Of a DNA stretch of 64,000 nt, positions 41,530 through 49,759 are shown in pieces (position 1 is the stretch's first letter; every line of letters starts with the position of its first letter). The DNA is from Thiobacillus denitrificans (GTDB lineage Bacteria > Pseudomonadota > Gammaproteobacteria > Burkholderiales > Thiobacillaceae). The stretch spans positions 1 to 64,000 of the forward strand of contig DDRS01000034.1 of the NCBI GenBank assembly GCA_002343685.1, given 5' to 3'. The notes below the pieces were generated by a model. It ran no database searches, was not told where the DNA came from, and saw nothing but the letters and a program-made list of their open reading frames with translations. Both the position numbers and the translations under genes were made by a program.

Positions 41530-44310
41530 ATGCCGTCCCCTCTTCCCGCTTCCCGGCTACTGCCGGCCCTGCTGCTTGGCGCATGTCTGTTGACGGCCTG
41601 TGGCGGAGAAGACAGCACCGCCCTGGTTACCGAAGCCCGGGCAAAACTTGCGGCTGGCGATTACAAGGCCGCTATGATCCAGCTGAAAAACGCCGTGGCA
41701 AAAGACGAGAAAAATGCCGAGGCCCGCTTCGAGCTGGGCAAGCTGTATTTCGACCAGCTCGACCTGGCCAGTGCGGAAAAGGAATTCCGTCGTGCACGCG
41801 AGGCCGGCTTCTCCACCGACAAGGTCAATCCCATGATCGCCCGCAGCTTGCTGGGGCAGCGCGAATACCAGCGCGTACTGGACGAGTTGCCGGTTCCAGC
41901 CGATGGCGGGCCAGAAACCGCCACGCTGCAAGCGCTGCGCGCCGCGGCTGAACTCGGACTGGGAGACCGGGAAAATGCGCGCAAAACCCTGCAACACGCG
42001 CAGCAGATCGCATCCGCCAATGCCGAAGTGCAGTTGGCGCTGGCGAAGCTGGCCCTGGCGGACGGCGATTCCGCCAAGGCCATGCAGAATCTTGACCTCG
42101 CGCTGCACGTCGATCCCAAACACCTGGACAGCCTGTTGCTGAAAGGCGATCTGCTGCGCGCCACGGGAAAATTGGCTGAAGCCACGGCGATTTACCGGGA
42201 AGCACTCCAGGTCGCTCCGCGCGACACGAATGCCCGTCTGGCCCTGGCAGGTCTCGCCCTCACCGAGAGCAGACTGGACGACGCGCGCAAGGAAGTCGAT
42301 GCGGCCCTTAAAGTGACGCCCAACAGCCTGCTGGCGCGTTATACCCAGGCACTGATCGACTTCCGCGAGAAAAAAACCGAGCGCGCGCGCGACCACCTGG
42401 CCGATGTCCTGAAGAGCGCACCGGAATTCGTGCCCGCGCTGTTGCTGGGTGGCTCAATTGAATATGCGCTCGGCAATCTGCAAACTGCCGAAACGTATCT
42501 CAACAAGGTCGTCAAGGCCGCACCTGGCAACCTGTACGCGCTGCGCTTGCTGGCCGCCTCGCAGTTGCGTCTGGGACGTCCCAACGACGCAGCGAATACG
42601 CTGGCGCCGGTTCTCAGATCAGCCAATTATGACGCCGGCGTCCTGATCGTCGCCGGTGAAATCGCACTGGCAAGAAAAGATTTTGCCCAGGCCTCGACCT
42701 TTTTCGAGCAGGCCGCTCAGCGCAACCCCGACAGCGCCGCCATCCGGACCGAGCTTGGCATCTCCCGCTTGGCACAGGGCGATAGTCGCGCCATGGCAGA
42801 CCTGCACACTGCCTCCAGCATGGAAGGCGCCAGCAGTCGAGCCGACACCTTCATCATTCTCAACCAGTTGGAACACAAGCAGTTCGACGCCGCACTGACC
42901 AGCATTGCCGCGCTGGAAGAGAAACAGGGCGCGAACCCCCTGGTCTGGAATTACCGGGGCGCCGCCTATCTCGGCAAGCAGGATACCGTCCACGCACGCG
43001 ACAGCTTCGAACACGCTCTCAAGCTCGACCCCAAGTTCTTCCCCGCTGCGGCCAACCTGGCGCAACTCGATCTGAAGGACAAACAACCTGACGCTGCGCG
43101 CCAGCGTTTTGAAGGCATACTCAAAGCCGATCCCCAGCATCTCAATGCCATGCTCGCATTAGCGGATCTGAGCCTGCGCAACCAGGATGAAAAAACCTAC
43201 ATAAGCTGGCTGGAGAAAGCCGCCGCAGCGCATCCGCAGGCATTGCAGCCGCGCGTGACGCTGGCGCGCTACCTGCTCGCCAAGGGAAACAAGAACAAGG
43301 CGCTCGCCGTAGCCCGCGAAGCCGTCAACGCTCAACCTGACAATCCTGCGGCCCTCGATCTTCTCGGCACCACGCAACTCGCGCTCGGGGATACGACCAA
43401 CGCGCTGGGCAGTTTTCGCAAGCTTGCCGAGCGCTTGCCCGGCCAAGCGGCTCCACTGATCAAGCTCGCCACCGCCCAGATCGTTGCAAAAGACCTCCCG
43501 GGCGCACGCAGCACGCTGCAGGATGCATTACGCACTCAGCCCGGCTTTCTCGACGCGCAGTTGATGCTGGGCGGCGTCGAAATTCAGAGCGCACGGTTTG
43601 ATGACGCACTCAAGCTCGCCAAGCAGGTTCAACAGCAAAAACCCACTTCCCCAGCCGGTTTCACGCTCGAGGGCGATACCGCGTTTGCACGCAAGGACTA
43701 CCCTGCCGCACTTGCCGCGTTCGAGCGCGCGCAGAAACTGGCGCCTTCCGGCGCGCTATTGATACGTCAACTGCAGGTCTTCAATATCACCCAACGCGCC
43801 GAAGCCGGCGAGAAGCGTCTCGCCGACTGGCTGGCCACGCATCCTCAGGATGCCAGCACGCGCGCCGCCCTGGCAGAAAGCCTGCTCAAGCGGAAACAGT
43901 ACGCGGCCGCTGTCGAGCAATATCTGATGCTGGACAAGAGCAATCCCGGCAATCTGCTCGTGCTGAACAACCTGGCGTGGGCACTGTCGGAGCTGAACGA
44001 CAAACGGGCTCTGCTCTTTGCCGAACAGGCACTGAAACTGAAACCCGACAATCCGGATGTGCTCGATACCTATGGATGGCTGCAGGTTCGCATGGGCAAT
44101 GCGACCAAGGGACTGGATACATTGAAGAACGCGCAATCCAAGGCACCCGACGATGCAGACATCCAATGGCATCTGGCCTATGCACTCAACGCAAACGGAG
44201 ACAAGGCCCGCGCCCGACAGGAGCTCAAGTCACTGCTCGATCGTCGCATCGGCTTCCAGGGCGATACCGAGGCCCGTGCGCTTTACCAACAATTGACCGC
44301 CACCCCCTGA
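41530..44310 (+). CDS. prsT: XrtA/PEP-CTERM system TPR lipoprotein PrsT, first copy
   Basis: 926 residues. A lipoprotein signal (MPSPLPASRLLPALLLGACLLTACGG, lipobox LTAC) is followed by TPR-type helical repeats through the whole length (for example GDYKAAMIQLKNAVAKDEKNAEARFELGKLY). The family is a marker of exosortase A systems and is thought to act in the periplasm in exopolysaccharide or PEP-CTERM protein export. It follows prsR by 48 bases. A second PrsT follows after a 7-base gap. Confidence 0.93.
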   Translation: MPSPLPASRLLPALLLGACLLTACGGEDSTALVTEARAKLAAGDYKAAMIQLKNAVAKDEKNAEARFELGKLYFDQLDLASAEKEFRRAREAGFSTDKVNPMIARSLLGQREYQRVLDELPVPADGGPETATLQALRAAAELGLGDRENARKTLQHAQQIASANAEVQLALAKLALADGDSAKAMQNLDLALHVDPKHLDSLLLKGDLLRATGKLAEATAIYREALQVAPRDTNARLALAGLALTESRLDDARKEVDAALKVTPNSLLARYTQALIDFREKKTERARDHLADVLKSAPEFVPALLLGGSIEYALGNLQTAETYLNKVVKAAPGNLYALRLLAASQLRLGRPNDAANTLAPVLRSANYDAGVLIVAGEIALARKDFAQASTFFEQAAQRNPDSAAIRTELGISRLAQGDSRAMADLHTASSMEGASSRADTFIILNQLEHKQFDAALTSIAALEEKQGANPLVWNYRGAAYLGKQDTVHARDSFEHALKLDPKFFPAAANLAQLDLKDKQPDAARQRFEGILKADPQHLNAMLALADLSLRNQDEKTYISWLEKAAAAHPQALQPRVTLARYLLAKGNKNKALAVAREAVNAQPDNPAALDLLGTTQLALGDTTNALGSFRKLAERLPGQAAPLIKLATAQIVAKDLPGARSTLQDALRTQPGFLDAQLMLGGVEIQSARFDDALKLAKQVQQQKPTSPAGFTLEGDTAFARKDYPAALAAFERAQKLAPSGALLIRQLQVFNITQRAEAGEKRLADWLATHPQDASTRAALAESLLKRKQYAAAVEQYLMLDKSNPGNLLVLNNLAWALSELNDKRALLFAEQALKLKPDNPDVLDTYGWLQVRMGNATKGLDTLKNAQSKAPDDADIQWHLAYALNANGDKARARQELKSLLDRRIGFQGDTEARALYQQLTATP

Positions 44311-44317
44311 GGTTCTC

Positions 44318-47125
44318 ATGCGCTCCCACTTCCCACGTATCGCACCGCTCGTCCTCTCGCTTGCCCTGGCATTTTCCTCGGCAGCCTCGCTGTCAGGCTG
44401 CGACCGCAGCGCCCATCTAAGCGTCGAAGAACACATCGAGCGCGCCAAGGATTTCCAGAGCAAGGGCGATACGCGGGCCAGTATTCTCGAACTGAAGAAT
44501 GCGGTGCAGAAGGATCCCAACAACGCGCAGGCACGCTGGCTACTGGGTAACGCCTACCTCGACCTGCGGCTGGGTGGCGAGGCGGAAACCCAGCTCGATA
44601 AGGCAGTGAAGCTCGGCATCAACCCGAAAAGCGCACGCATCCCGATCGCCCGGGCGCAGCTTTATCAAGGCAATTTCCAGCAGATTCTCGACACGCTGCC
44701 AGCAGTCGATACGGAGGAACCCGGCGTCCTGGTCCAGATCCTGGATCTGCGCGGCAATGCCCTCCTCGGTCTCGGCAAGTATCCTGAAGGCTGCCAATTG
44801 TTCGACCGCGCGATCCAGTCGGACAAGTCCTTTGCCCCAAGCTATCTGGGACGTGCGCGCTGCGAATACAGTGCGGGCCGCACCGACGCAGCGGTAGCCA
44901 GCGCCAAGCAGGCCACCACCCTCGATCCGGGCCGCCTGGAATCCTGGTATCTGCTGGGCGATCTCTATCGTGCCATCCAACGGCCCGACGACGCGCTTGC
45001 CGCCTATGACCATGCGCTCGCGATCAAGGCCCAGGATTTCGACGCCATCGCTTATAAGGCGATGACCCTGCTGTCGGTCAATCGCGTGAAGGAAGCCGAA
45101 ACCGAGATCAAGCGGCTCAACAGCCTGCGCCCACAGGCTTTACTGGCCAAATATCTGAAGGCCTATCTGTATTATCAGGAAAAGAAGAACAACGAAGCCG
45201 TCAACCTGCTACAGGAGGTTCTCAAGGACAACCCTGACAACCCGCAAGCGAACTTGCTCTATGGCACGATCAACTATGCCCTCAAGAACGATGAGATCGC
45301 CCTCTCCAGTTTCAACAAGGTGCTCAGTACGACCGAGCTTCCTGAGGCGCGCCTGCTCCTGGCCGCCACCCAGTTGCGCATGGGCGCCAATGCCGATGTG
45401 ATCAAGACCCTGGAACCGCTGCTCGCTCAGCGAAACAACGCCAAGGCGTACCTCCTTGCCGGGCAGGCGACACTCAATCTGGGGCAAACCGAGCGCGGTA
45501 TGGCCTATCTGAGTCAGGCAAGCACCATTGACCCGAAAGATACGGTTATCCGCGGGACCCTGGCGCAAAACCAGTTGCGTACTGGCGATCAACAGGGTAT
45601 TCAGGGACTTGAATCCGTCATCACAGCCAATCCGGAAGATCCTCAGGCCTACCTGCTGCTTGCGACCTCGGAAGTCGGCAAGGCCGACTTCAAGGGTGCG
45701 CTCGGGACTTTACAGAAAATGGCCGCTGCCCAACCCACCAATCCGCTTCCTGATGTACTGGTGGGCCGTATTCACCTTATGCAGCGCAATTCGGCGGCCG
45801 CACGTCAGGCTTTTGAACATAGCTTGACACTGGACGCCGGCTTCTTGCCTGCAGCCAGTGCCTTGGCCAATCTGGATATCGCGGAAAAGAAACCCGCCCA
45901 GGCAAGCGAACGCTTCAAACGCATTCTGGCGAAAGCGCCTGACAACCTTGGCGCACTCATGGGACAGGCGCGTATTGCCTTGGCCCTGGGAGATCTGACT
46001 GAATTCGTGACGTATCTCAAGAAAGCCATCCAGTCCCATCCGGATGCGCTTGAACCCGTGAGCCAGCTGACCCTGTATTACCTGAACCAAACACGGCAAC
46101 CTGAACTAGCCCTTGAAGTGGCGCAGAAAGCCGCCCAGGCCAACAACGGCAACCCGGCATTTCTCGACAACCTGGGTCAGGCTCAACTCGGTGCCGGACA
46201 CAAGAAGGATGCAATCGACACCTATACCAATGTCACCAATCGGTCGCCCAATTCAGCCGTTGCCTGGTATCGCCTGGCCTGGGCGCAACGGGTTGCTGGC
46301 GACATGAATGCAGCCCTGAAATCACTGCAGAAATCAATTCGTCTTATGCCCAATTATCTTGATGCGCATATTGCGCTGGCCGGTCTGTATGCCGCACAGG
46401 GCCAGCAGGAGAATGCCCTGCAGGAAGCGCGCGCGATCCAGACGCTGAATCCTCAGGCTGCGACCGGATACAACCTGGAAGCCGAACTGGCCGCACGTTT
46501 CAAAAAACCAGATGCGTCCTTACAAGCCCTGGCACGCGCCTATCAAATCGCGCCGTCTTCGGATACCGCGGCCACCTACCATCTGGCCCTGCTGCGGGCA
46601 GGGAAGTCCGGCCAAGCCGAACAAGTCGCCCAGCAATGGCTCAAGCAACATGCCAATGACAGCGTTTTCCGCATGTATCTGGCGGGGCTCTATCTACAAA
46701 AGCAACAAACCAGCCAGGCCATTGCCGAGTACCAGCAAATTATTAAGGCCACGCCCAATCATGTGATGGCACTCAACAACCTGGCCGCCCTGCTCGAGGA
46801 ACAGAACGATCCTGCAGCTTTCGGTTACGCGCAACGTGCCTATGGCCTACAGCCCACCAATCCCGTCGTCATGGACACGTATGGCTGGAGTCTTTTACAA
46901 CAAGGCAAAACCCAAGAGGCGACCCCTTTGTTGAAACAGGCTGCCCAAGCCATGCCGGAAACGCCCTCCGTGCAATACCACTGGGCCGCAGCGTTGGTCA
47001 AATCCGGGCAAAACGCCCAAGCCCAAGCCCTGCTGCAGAAACTACTAACGTCATCACAACGCTTCGACGAACGCGACAAGGCTAGCATCTTGCTGAAAAC
47101 CATCAAGAACTCCAGCAACCACTAG
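44318..47125 (+). CDS. prsT: XrtA/PEP-CTERM system TPR lipoprotein PrsT, second copy
   Basis: 935 residues with its own lipobox (SLSGC near residue 28) and the same start-to-end TPR layout as the preceding gene (GDTRASILELKNAVQKDPNNAQARWLLGNAYLD). The two are clearly homologous but well diverged, so this is an old tandem duplication or two ancestral paralogues. The DNA becomes more AT-rich towards the 3' end. It is the last gene of the cluster; a candidate terminator follows. No exosortase gene is in the window. Confidence 0.92.
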   Translation: MRSHFPRIAPLVLSLALAFSSAASLSGCDRSAHLSVEEHIERAKDFQSKGDTRASILELKNAVQKDPNNAQARWLLGNAYLDLRLGGEAETQLDKAVKLGINPKSARIPIARAQLYQGNFQQILDTLPAVDTEEPGVLVQILDLRGNALLGLGKYPEGCQLFDRAIQSDKSFAPSYLGRARCEYSAGRTDAAVASAKQATTLDPGRLESWYLLGDLYRAIQRPDDALAAYDHALAIKAQDFDAIAYKAMTLLSVNRVKEAETEIKRLNSLRPQALLAKYLKAYLYYQEKKNNEAVNLLQEVLKDNPDNPQANLLYGTINYALKNDEIALSSFNKVLSTTELPEARLLLAATQLRMGANADVIKTLEPLLAQRNNAKAYLLAGQATLNLGQTERGMAYLSQASTIDPKDTVIRGTLAQNQLRTGDQQGIQGLESVITANPEDPQAYLLLATSEVGKADFKGALGTLQKMAAAQPTNPLPDVLVGRIHLMQRNSAAARQAFEHSLTLDAGFLPAASALANLDIAEKKPAQASERFKRILAKAPDNLGALMGQARIALALGDLTEFVTYLKKAIQSHPDALEPVSQLTLYYLNQTRQPELALEVAQKAAQANNGNPAFLDNLGQAQLGAGHKKDAIDTYTNVTNRSPNSAVAWYRLAWAQRVAGDMNAALKSLQKSIRLMPNYLDAHIALAGLYAAQGQQENALQEARAIQTLNPQAATGYNLEAELAARFKKPDASLQALARAYQIAPSSDTAATYHLALLRAGKSGQAEQVAQQWLKQHANDSVFRMYLAGLYLQKQQTSQAIAEYQQIIKATPNHVMALNNLAALLEEQNDPAAFGYAQRAYGLQPTNPVVMDTYGWSLLQQGKTQEATPLLKQAAQAMPETPSVQYHWAAALVKSGQNAQAQALLQKLLTSSQRFDERDKASILLKTIKNSSNH

Positions 47126-47731
47126 CCACCCTTATCCTCGACTCGAACCCAAATGAACGGCCCATCAAAAGATGGGGCGCTTTCTTGGATCTGGCCGAAG
47201 GACTTTGTGTGTAGTCTCCCGAGAAGTGACTACACCATGATTCACCGCAGGGATAGAGTAGCCATCCGGCCAGCTGAAGCGTTCTTACGCAGTCCCCGGC
47301 CGGAGAAGCACAACAAACCGCCCAGGAAAGCTGCGTTATAGCCATAACGACGGCGCTGCCGATGAAGTCTAGGGAGACAATTGCCCCTTAAGATTTCAGC
47401 GCGGAAGAGCCGAGATATCCTTCCTAGTCCACCTTTACAAGCACACTCCCCTTTCAGGGCATTGCAGTGTGACTTCACTTACACCTGCCGAGCACTCCAA
47501 AACCTGAAGCAGCAGTTATCAGGTCAAGATAGTCGTTATGCCACCTACATGTTCACCCAGCCATTCTCCAAGACGATTTCGCATAAGGGAGCGCCGATGG
47601 GTGCTGCCGATAGTGTTCTTGAGTCATTCCAGTAAGTGCTTCAGGATGCAACACCAATTTAATGGCTACATCCACGAAAGCCCGCAAACATGACGGATTC
47701 ATGTTTTTCCTATTCACGGACCCTAGCAAAT
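47126..47731. other. Non-coding stretch after the prs cluster
   Basis: No gene is supported in this roughly 600-base interval: short frames exist on both strands but none has a good ribosome site, family similarity or codon use. It holds a terminator-like hairpin (47161-47176), an 8-bp stem GTGTAGTC/GACTACAC (47209-47216/47228-47235) and a second T-tailed hairpin AAACATGA/TCATGTTT (47686-47706). It may be decayed mobile or accessory DNA, but no transposase or inverted ends were recognised. Confidence 0.5.
47158..47186 (+). terminator. Candidate terminator of the prs cluster
   Basis: CCCATC (47161-47166) and GATGGG (47171-47176) flank an AAAA loop, with extra GC pairs possible outside and a T-rich tail (TTTCTT). 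It lies about 35 bases after the second prsT stop. Confidence 0.55.
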
Positions 47732-47763
47732 AAAAAACCCCAAGGCCTGAGCCTTGGGGTTTT
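47732..47763 (-). terminator. Terminator of the third PEP-CTERM gene
   Basis: AAAACCCCAAGGC and GCCTTGGGGTTTT pair around CTGA. On the minus strand the stem is followed by a run of T residues. It lies 22 bases after the PEP-CTERM stop. Confidence 0.9.
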
Positions 47764-47785
47764 CACTCATGCGTACTGTGATCGA

Positions 47786-48610
47786 TCAGGCTTGCTTGCG
47801 GCGACGCAGGCTAACACCCAATCCGACCAGGCCCAGCCCCATCAGCGCGATGCTGGTCGGCTCAGGCACACCGAACACCACGTCCAGCGAACCATTGATA
47901 GTCTGCGTGCCAGCCACCACGAAGGAGTTCAACTGGCCCGATTCGAACGAAACGTTGTAGAAGGGCACCGGGGCAGTGAAATACTGCGAGCCGAGCGCCG
48001 TCAACAGGAAGCTGGTCGTCGTGCCAAAGCTGCCGCAGTTAATGCCGCCATTACAGGTCTGCAGAGTGGGATCAAGCGTACCTTGGCCACCGAACAGGGC
48101 GCCGCTTGCGATCAGGTAATCCGGATCGACAGTATTTCCCGTCGTCCATGCAAGATTACCCGTGGCCGGTGCGGTAAAGGTCGTGTTGCTATCCGGATCA
48201 ATCCAGACGTTCAGGCTACCACCCGCGTTGAACGTGAAGGTAGTTACACCCGCGCCACTGGTCGAGTACGAGCCCGACCCCTGCAACAGGGCATACAGGC
48301 CATATTGCTGCGGGAACAGAGAACCGAGTTGGTTGGCAACGGGGGTCGTCCCGTCGAGTCCAACATACTGGCCAGCCTGCCATTTGATGGAGGTGTCAAA
48401 CGTTCCCGAAGTTGCGGAAAGCGGATTGAACGTAACGACTTCTACGTAGTTGCCCGTAATTTTATCGGCAGTAAAGGTATTAGCCGATGCGCCGGGCACA
48501 GAACCTTCTGTGACCTGGAAATCGTTAAACACGGCAGCCATGGAACCGGCACTTGCCGTGGCCATCGCTGCAACCAAACTTGCTTGCACCAATTTCATAT
48601 TGAATTTCAT
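47786..48610 (-). CDS. PEP-CTERM sorting domain protein, third of three
   Basis: 274 residues. It has a signal peptide (MKFNMKLVQASLVAAMATASAGSMAA), a Gly/Ser/Thr-rich exported region with a CNGGINC pair, and the PEP-CTERM tail VPEPTSIALMGLGLVGLGVS with RRRKQA. AAGGAG sits six bases before ATG 48610; an upstream in-frame start at 48670 would run through the promoter region and is rejected. A sigma-54 type element lies 63 bases upstream, as for the gene at 20453. It follows the prs cluster in convergent orientation. Confidence 0.92.
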   Translation of the reverse strand: MKFNMKLVQASLVAAMATASAGSMAAVFNDFQVTEGSVPGASANTFTADKITGNYVEVVTFNPLSATSGTFDTSIKWQAGQYVGLDGTTPVANQLGSLFPQQYGLYALLQGSGSYSTSGAGVTTFTFNAGGSLNVWIDPDSNTTFTAPATGNLAWTTGNTVDPDYLIASGALFGGQGTLDPTLQTCNGGINCGSFGTTTSFLLTALGSQYFTAPVPFYNVSFESGQLNSFVVAGTQTINGSLDVVFGVPEPTSIALMGLGLVGLGVSLRRRKQA

Positions 48611-48672
48611 TTCGTGCTCCTTGAGTTGACTTCTGATCTGGGCATTCGCCTTCCTTGCCTTGGCCAACATAA

Positions 48673-48688
48673 AGCACAGCGTGTGCCA
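48673..48688 (-). promoter_or_regulatory. Sigma-54 (-24/-12) promoter of the third PEP-CTERM gene
   Basis: On the minus strand TGGCACACGCTGTGCT matches TGGCAC-N5-TTGCW with one change (G for the first T of TTGCW). GG and GC are at the correct 10-base separation. It is about 63 bases upstream of ATG 48610. The surrounding interval is AT-rich like that upstream of 20453. Confidence 0.75.
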
Positions 48689-48877
48689 GTTAAAAAATGT
48701 CTATACGTATCAACATATTATGCAAATCCACCTTGGGCACCACAAGGCGAAATGTAAAAAAAACCGACACCCGTCAAATAAGGTAGTGCGGCTGCTCGAG
48801 GCGACCTCCACCGGAAAGGGTTGCAGTGGCTTGAGGCAGGCCGGGCGCACCCGTGCTGGTCGGATGCAACGGGCGAA

Positions 48878-49759
48878 TCAGTGACGCGCGCGCGACAGGC
48901 GCCAGTTGACGTACGCGATCGCTAACCGCTGGAGCGGATGGGCATTGCCGCCCGGGCGCCAGACGTGCTTCAGCTTGCCGGTGTAGGCGTCGAATTGCAT
49001 GCTGTGGGGAACGCCACGAACCTTACCCCGGCCCAGCAGGATCTTCAGGGCCTCGGTACCGGCCATCCCCGCGCATAACTGGCATGCCAGGCCGGTCGAC
49101 GGGACGCGCTGGGTCTTGAAGTCGACGATTTCGGGATAAACCAGATAACCGCGGTGGAGCAGGGCGGGAGCCAGTCCGACCAGGAAGCGGGTCGGCCATT
49201 CGTCCTCGGGGGCGCCCTCCAGCCGAAAATAATCGTCGAAACTGGGGCCGTCCGGCAGGAAATTGAGCACGGCCGCGCCCATACCAAGCGGAACGGCAAA
49301 GGTAATAGGGATGCCGCGGGCGCGGCAGGCATCGTAGACCAGTCGGCGAGCTGGAAAAACAAAGTAATCCAAGCCATCCACGTACAAGTCGACGCCGTTC
49401 AGGAATGCGTCCACATTATGCGGCTGCACCCCCTCGTCGAATACCTGGATATCCAGTTCGGGATTGATCTCGCGTGCCAGTCCAGACATGACCCGCGCTT
49501 TGGGCTGCCCCAGGCTGCCCAGGCTGGCCCCTGCCTGCCGGTTGAAATTCACCAAGGCAAAATCGTCGAGGTCGGCCACGTGGAATTTTCCAATACCCAG
49601 ACGGGCCAATGTCAACAGATGTACGCCGCCCGCCCCCCCCAGCCCGGCAATGGCGATTTTCTTGCCGCGCAGCAGGGCTTGCTCATTCGGCGTTAACCAG
49701 CCGATATTACGACTAAACGCTTCGTGATAATCGAAGGGGGGCGCGTCAGTCGGGCTCAG
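48878..49759 (-). CDS. ThiF/MoeB-family E1-like adenylyltransferase, probable CTG start
   Basis: 293 residues if started at CTG 49759. The nucleotide loop IAIAGLGGAGGVHLL (about 35-49) and the E1 motif DLDDFALVNFNRQ are intact. A CQLC pair precedes the C-terminal helix; the second zinc CxxC of MoeB is not seen. E1-like enzymes adenylate the C-terminus of a ubiquitin-like carrier or a small acid. The conserved N-terminus has no ATG, GTG or TTG before the glycine loop. A CTG overlaps the upstream stop as CTGA and gives a complete protein. Starting at TTG 49615 would delete the ATP-binding loop. The partner gene is the acyl synthase upstream. Confidence 0.8.
   Translation of the reverse strand: MSPTDAPPFDYHEAFSRNIGWLTPNEQALLRGKKIAIAGLGGAGGVHLLTLARLGIGKFHVADLDDFALVNFNRQAGASLGSLGQPKARVMSGLAREINPELDIQVFDEGVQPHNVDAFLNGVDLYVDGLDYFVFPARRLVYDACRARGIPITFAVPLGMGAAVLNFLPDGPSFDDYFRLEGAPEDEWPTRFLVGLAPALLHRGYLVYPEIVDFKTQRVPSTGLACQLCAGMAGTEALKILLGRGKVRGVPHSMQFDAYTGKLKHVWRPGGNAHPLQRLAIAYVNWRLSRARH

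Noticed and set aside
47381..47635. 84-codon frame after the prs cluster, and shorter frames on both strands there
   Set aside because: No ribosome site, no recognisable motif, unusual codon use; not enough to call a gene.
48611..48670. Upstream start for the third PEP-CTERM gene
   Set aside because: It would place charged residues before the signal peptide and lacks a ribosome site, while ATG 48610 has AAGGAG at good spacing.
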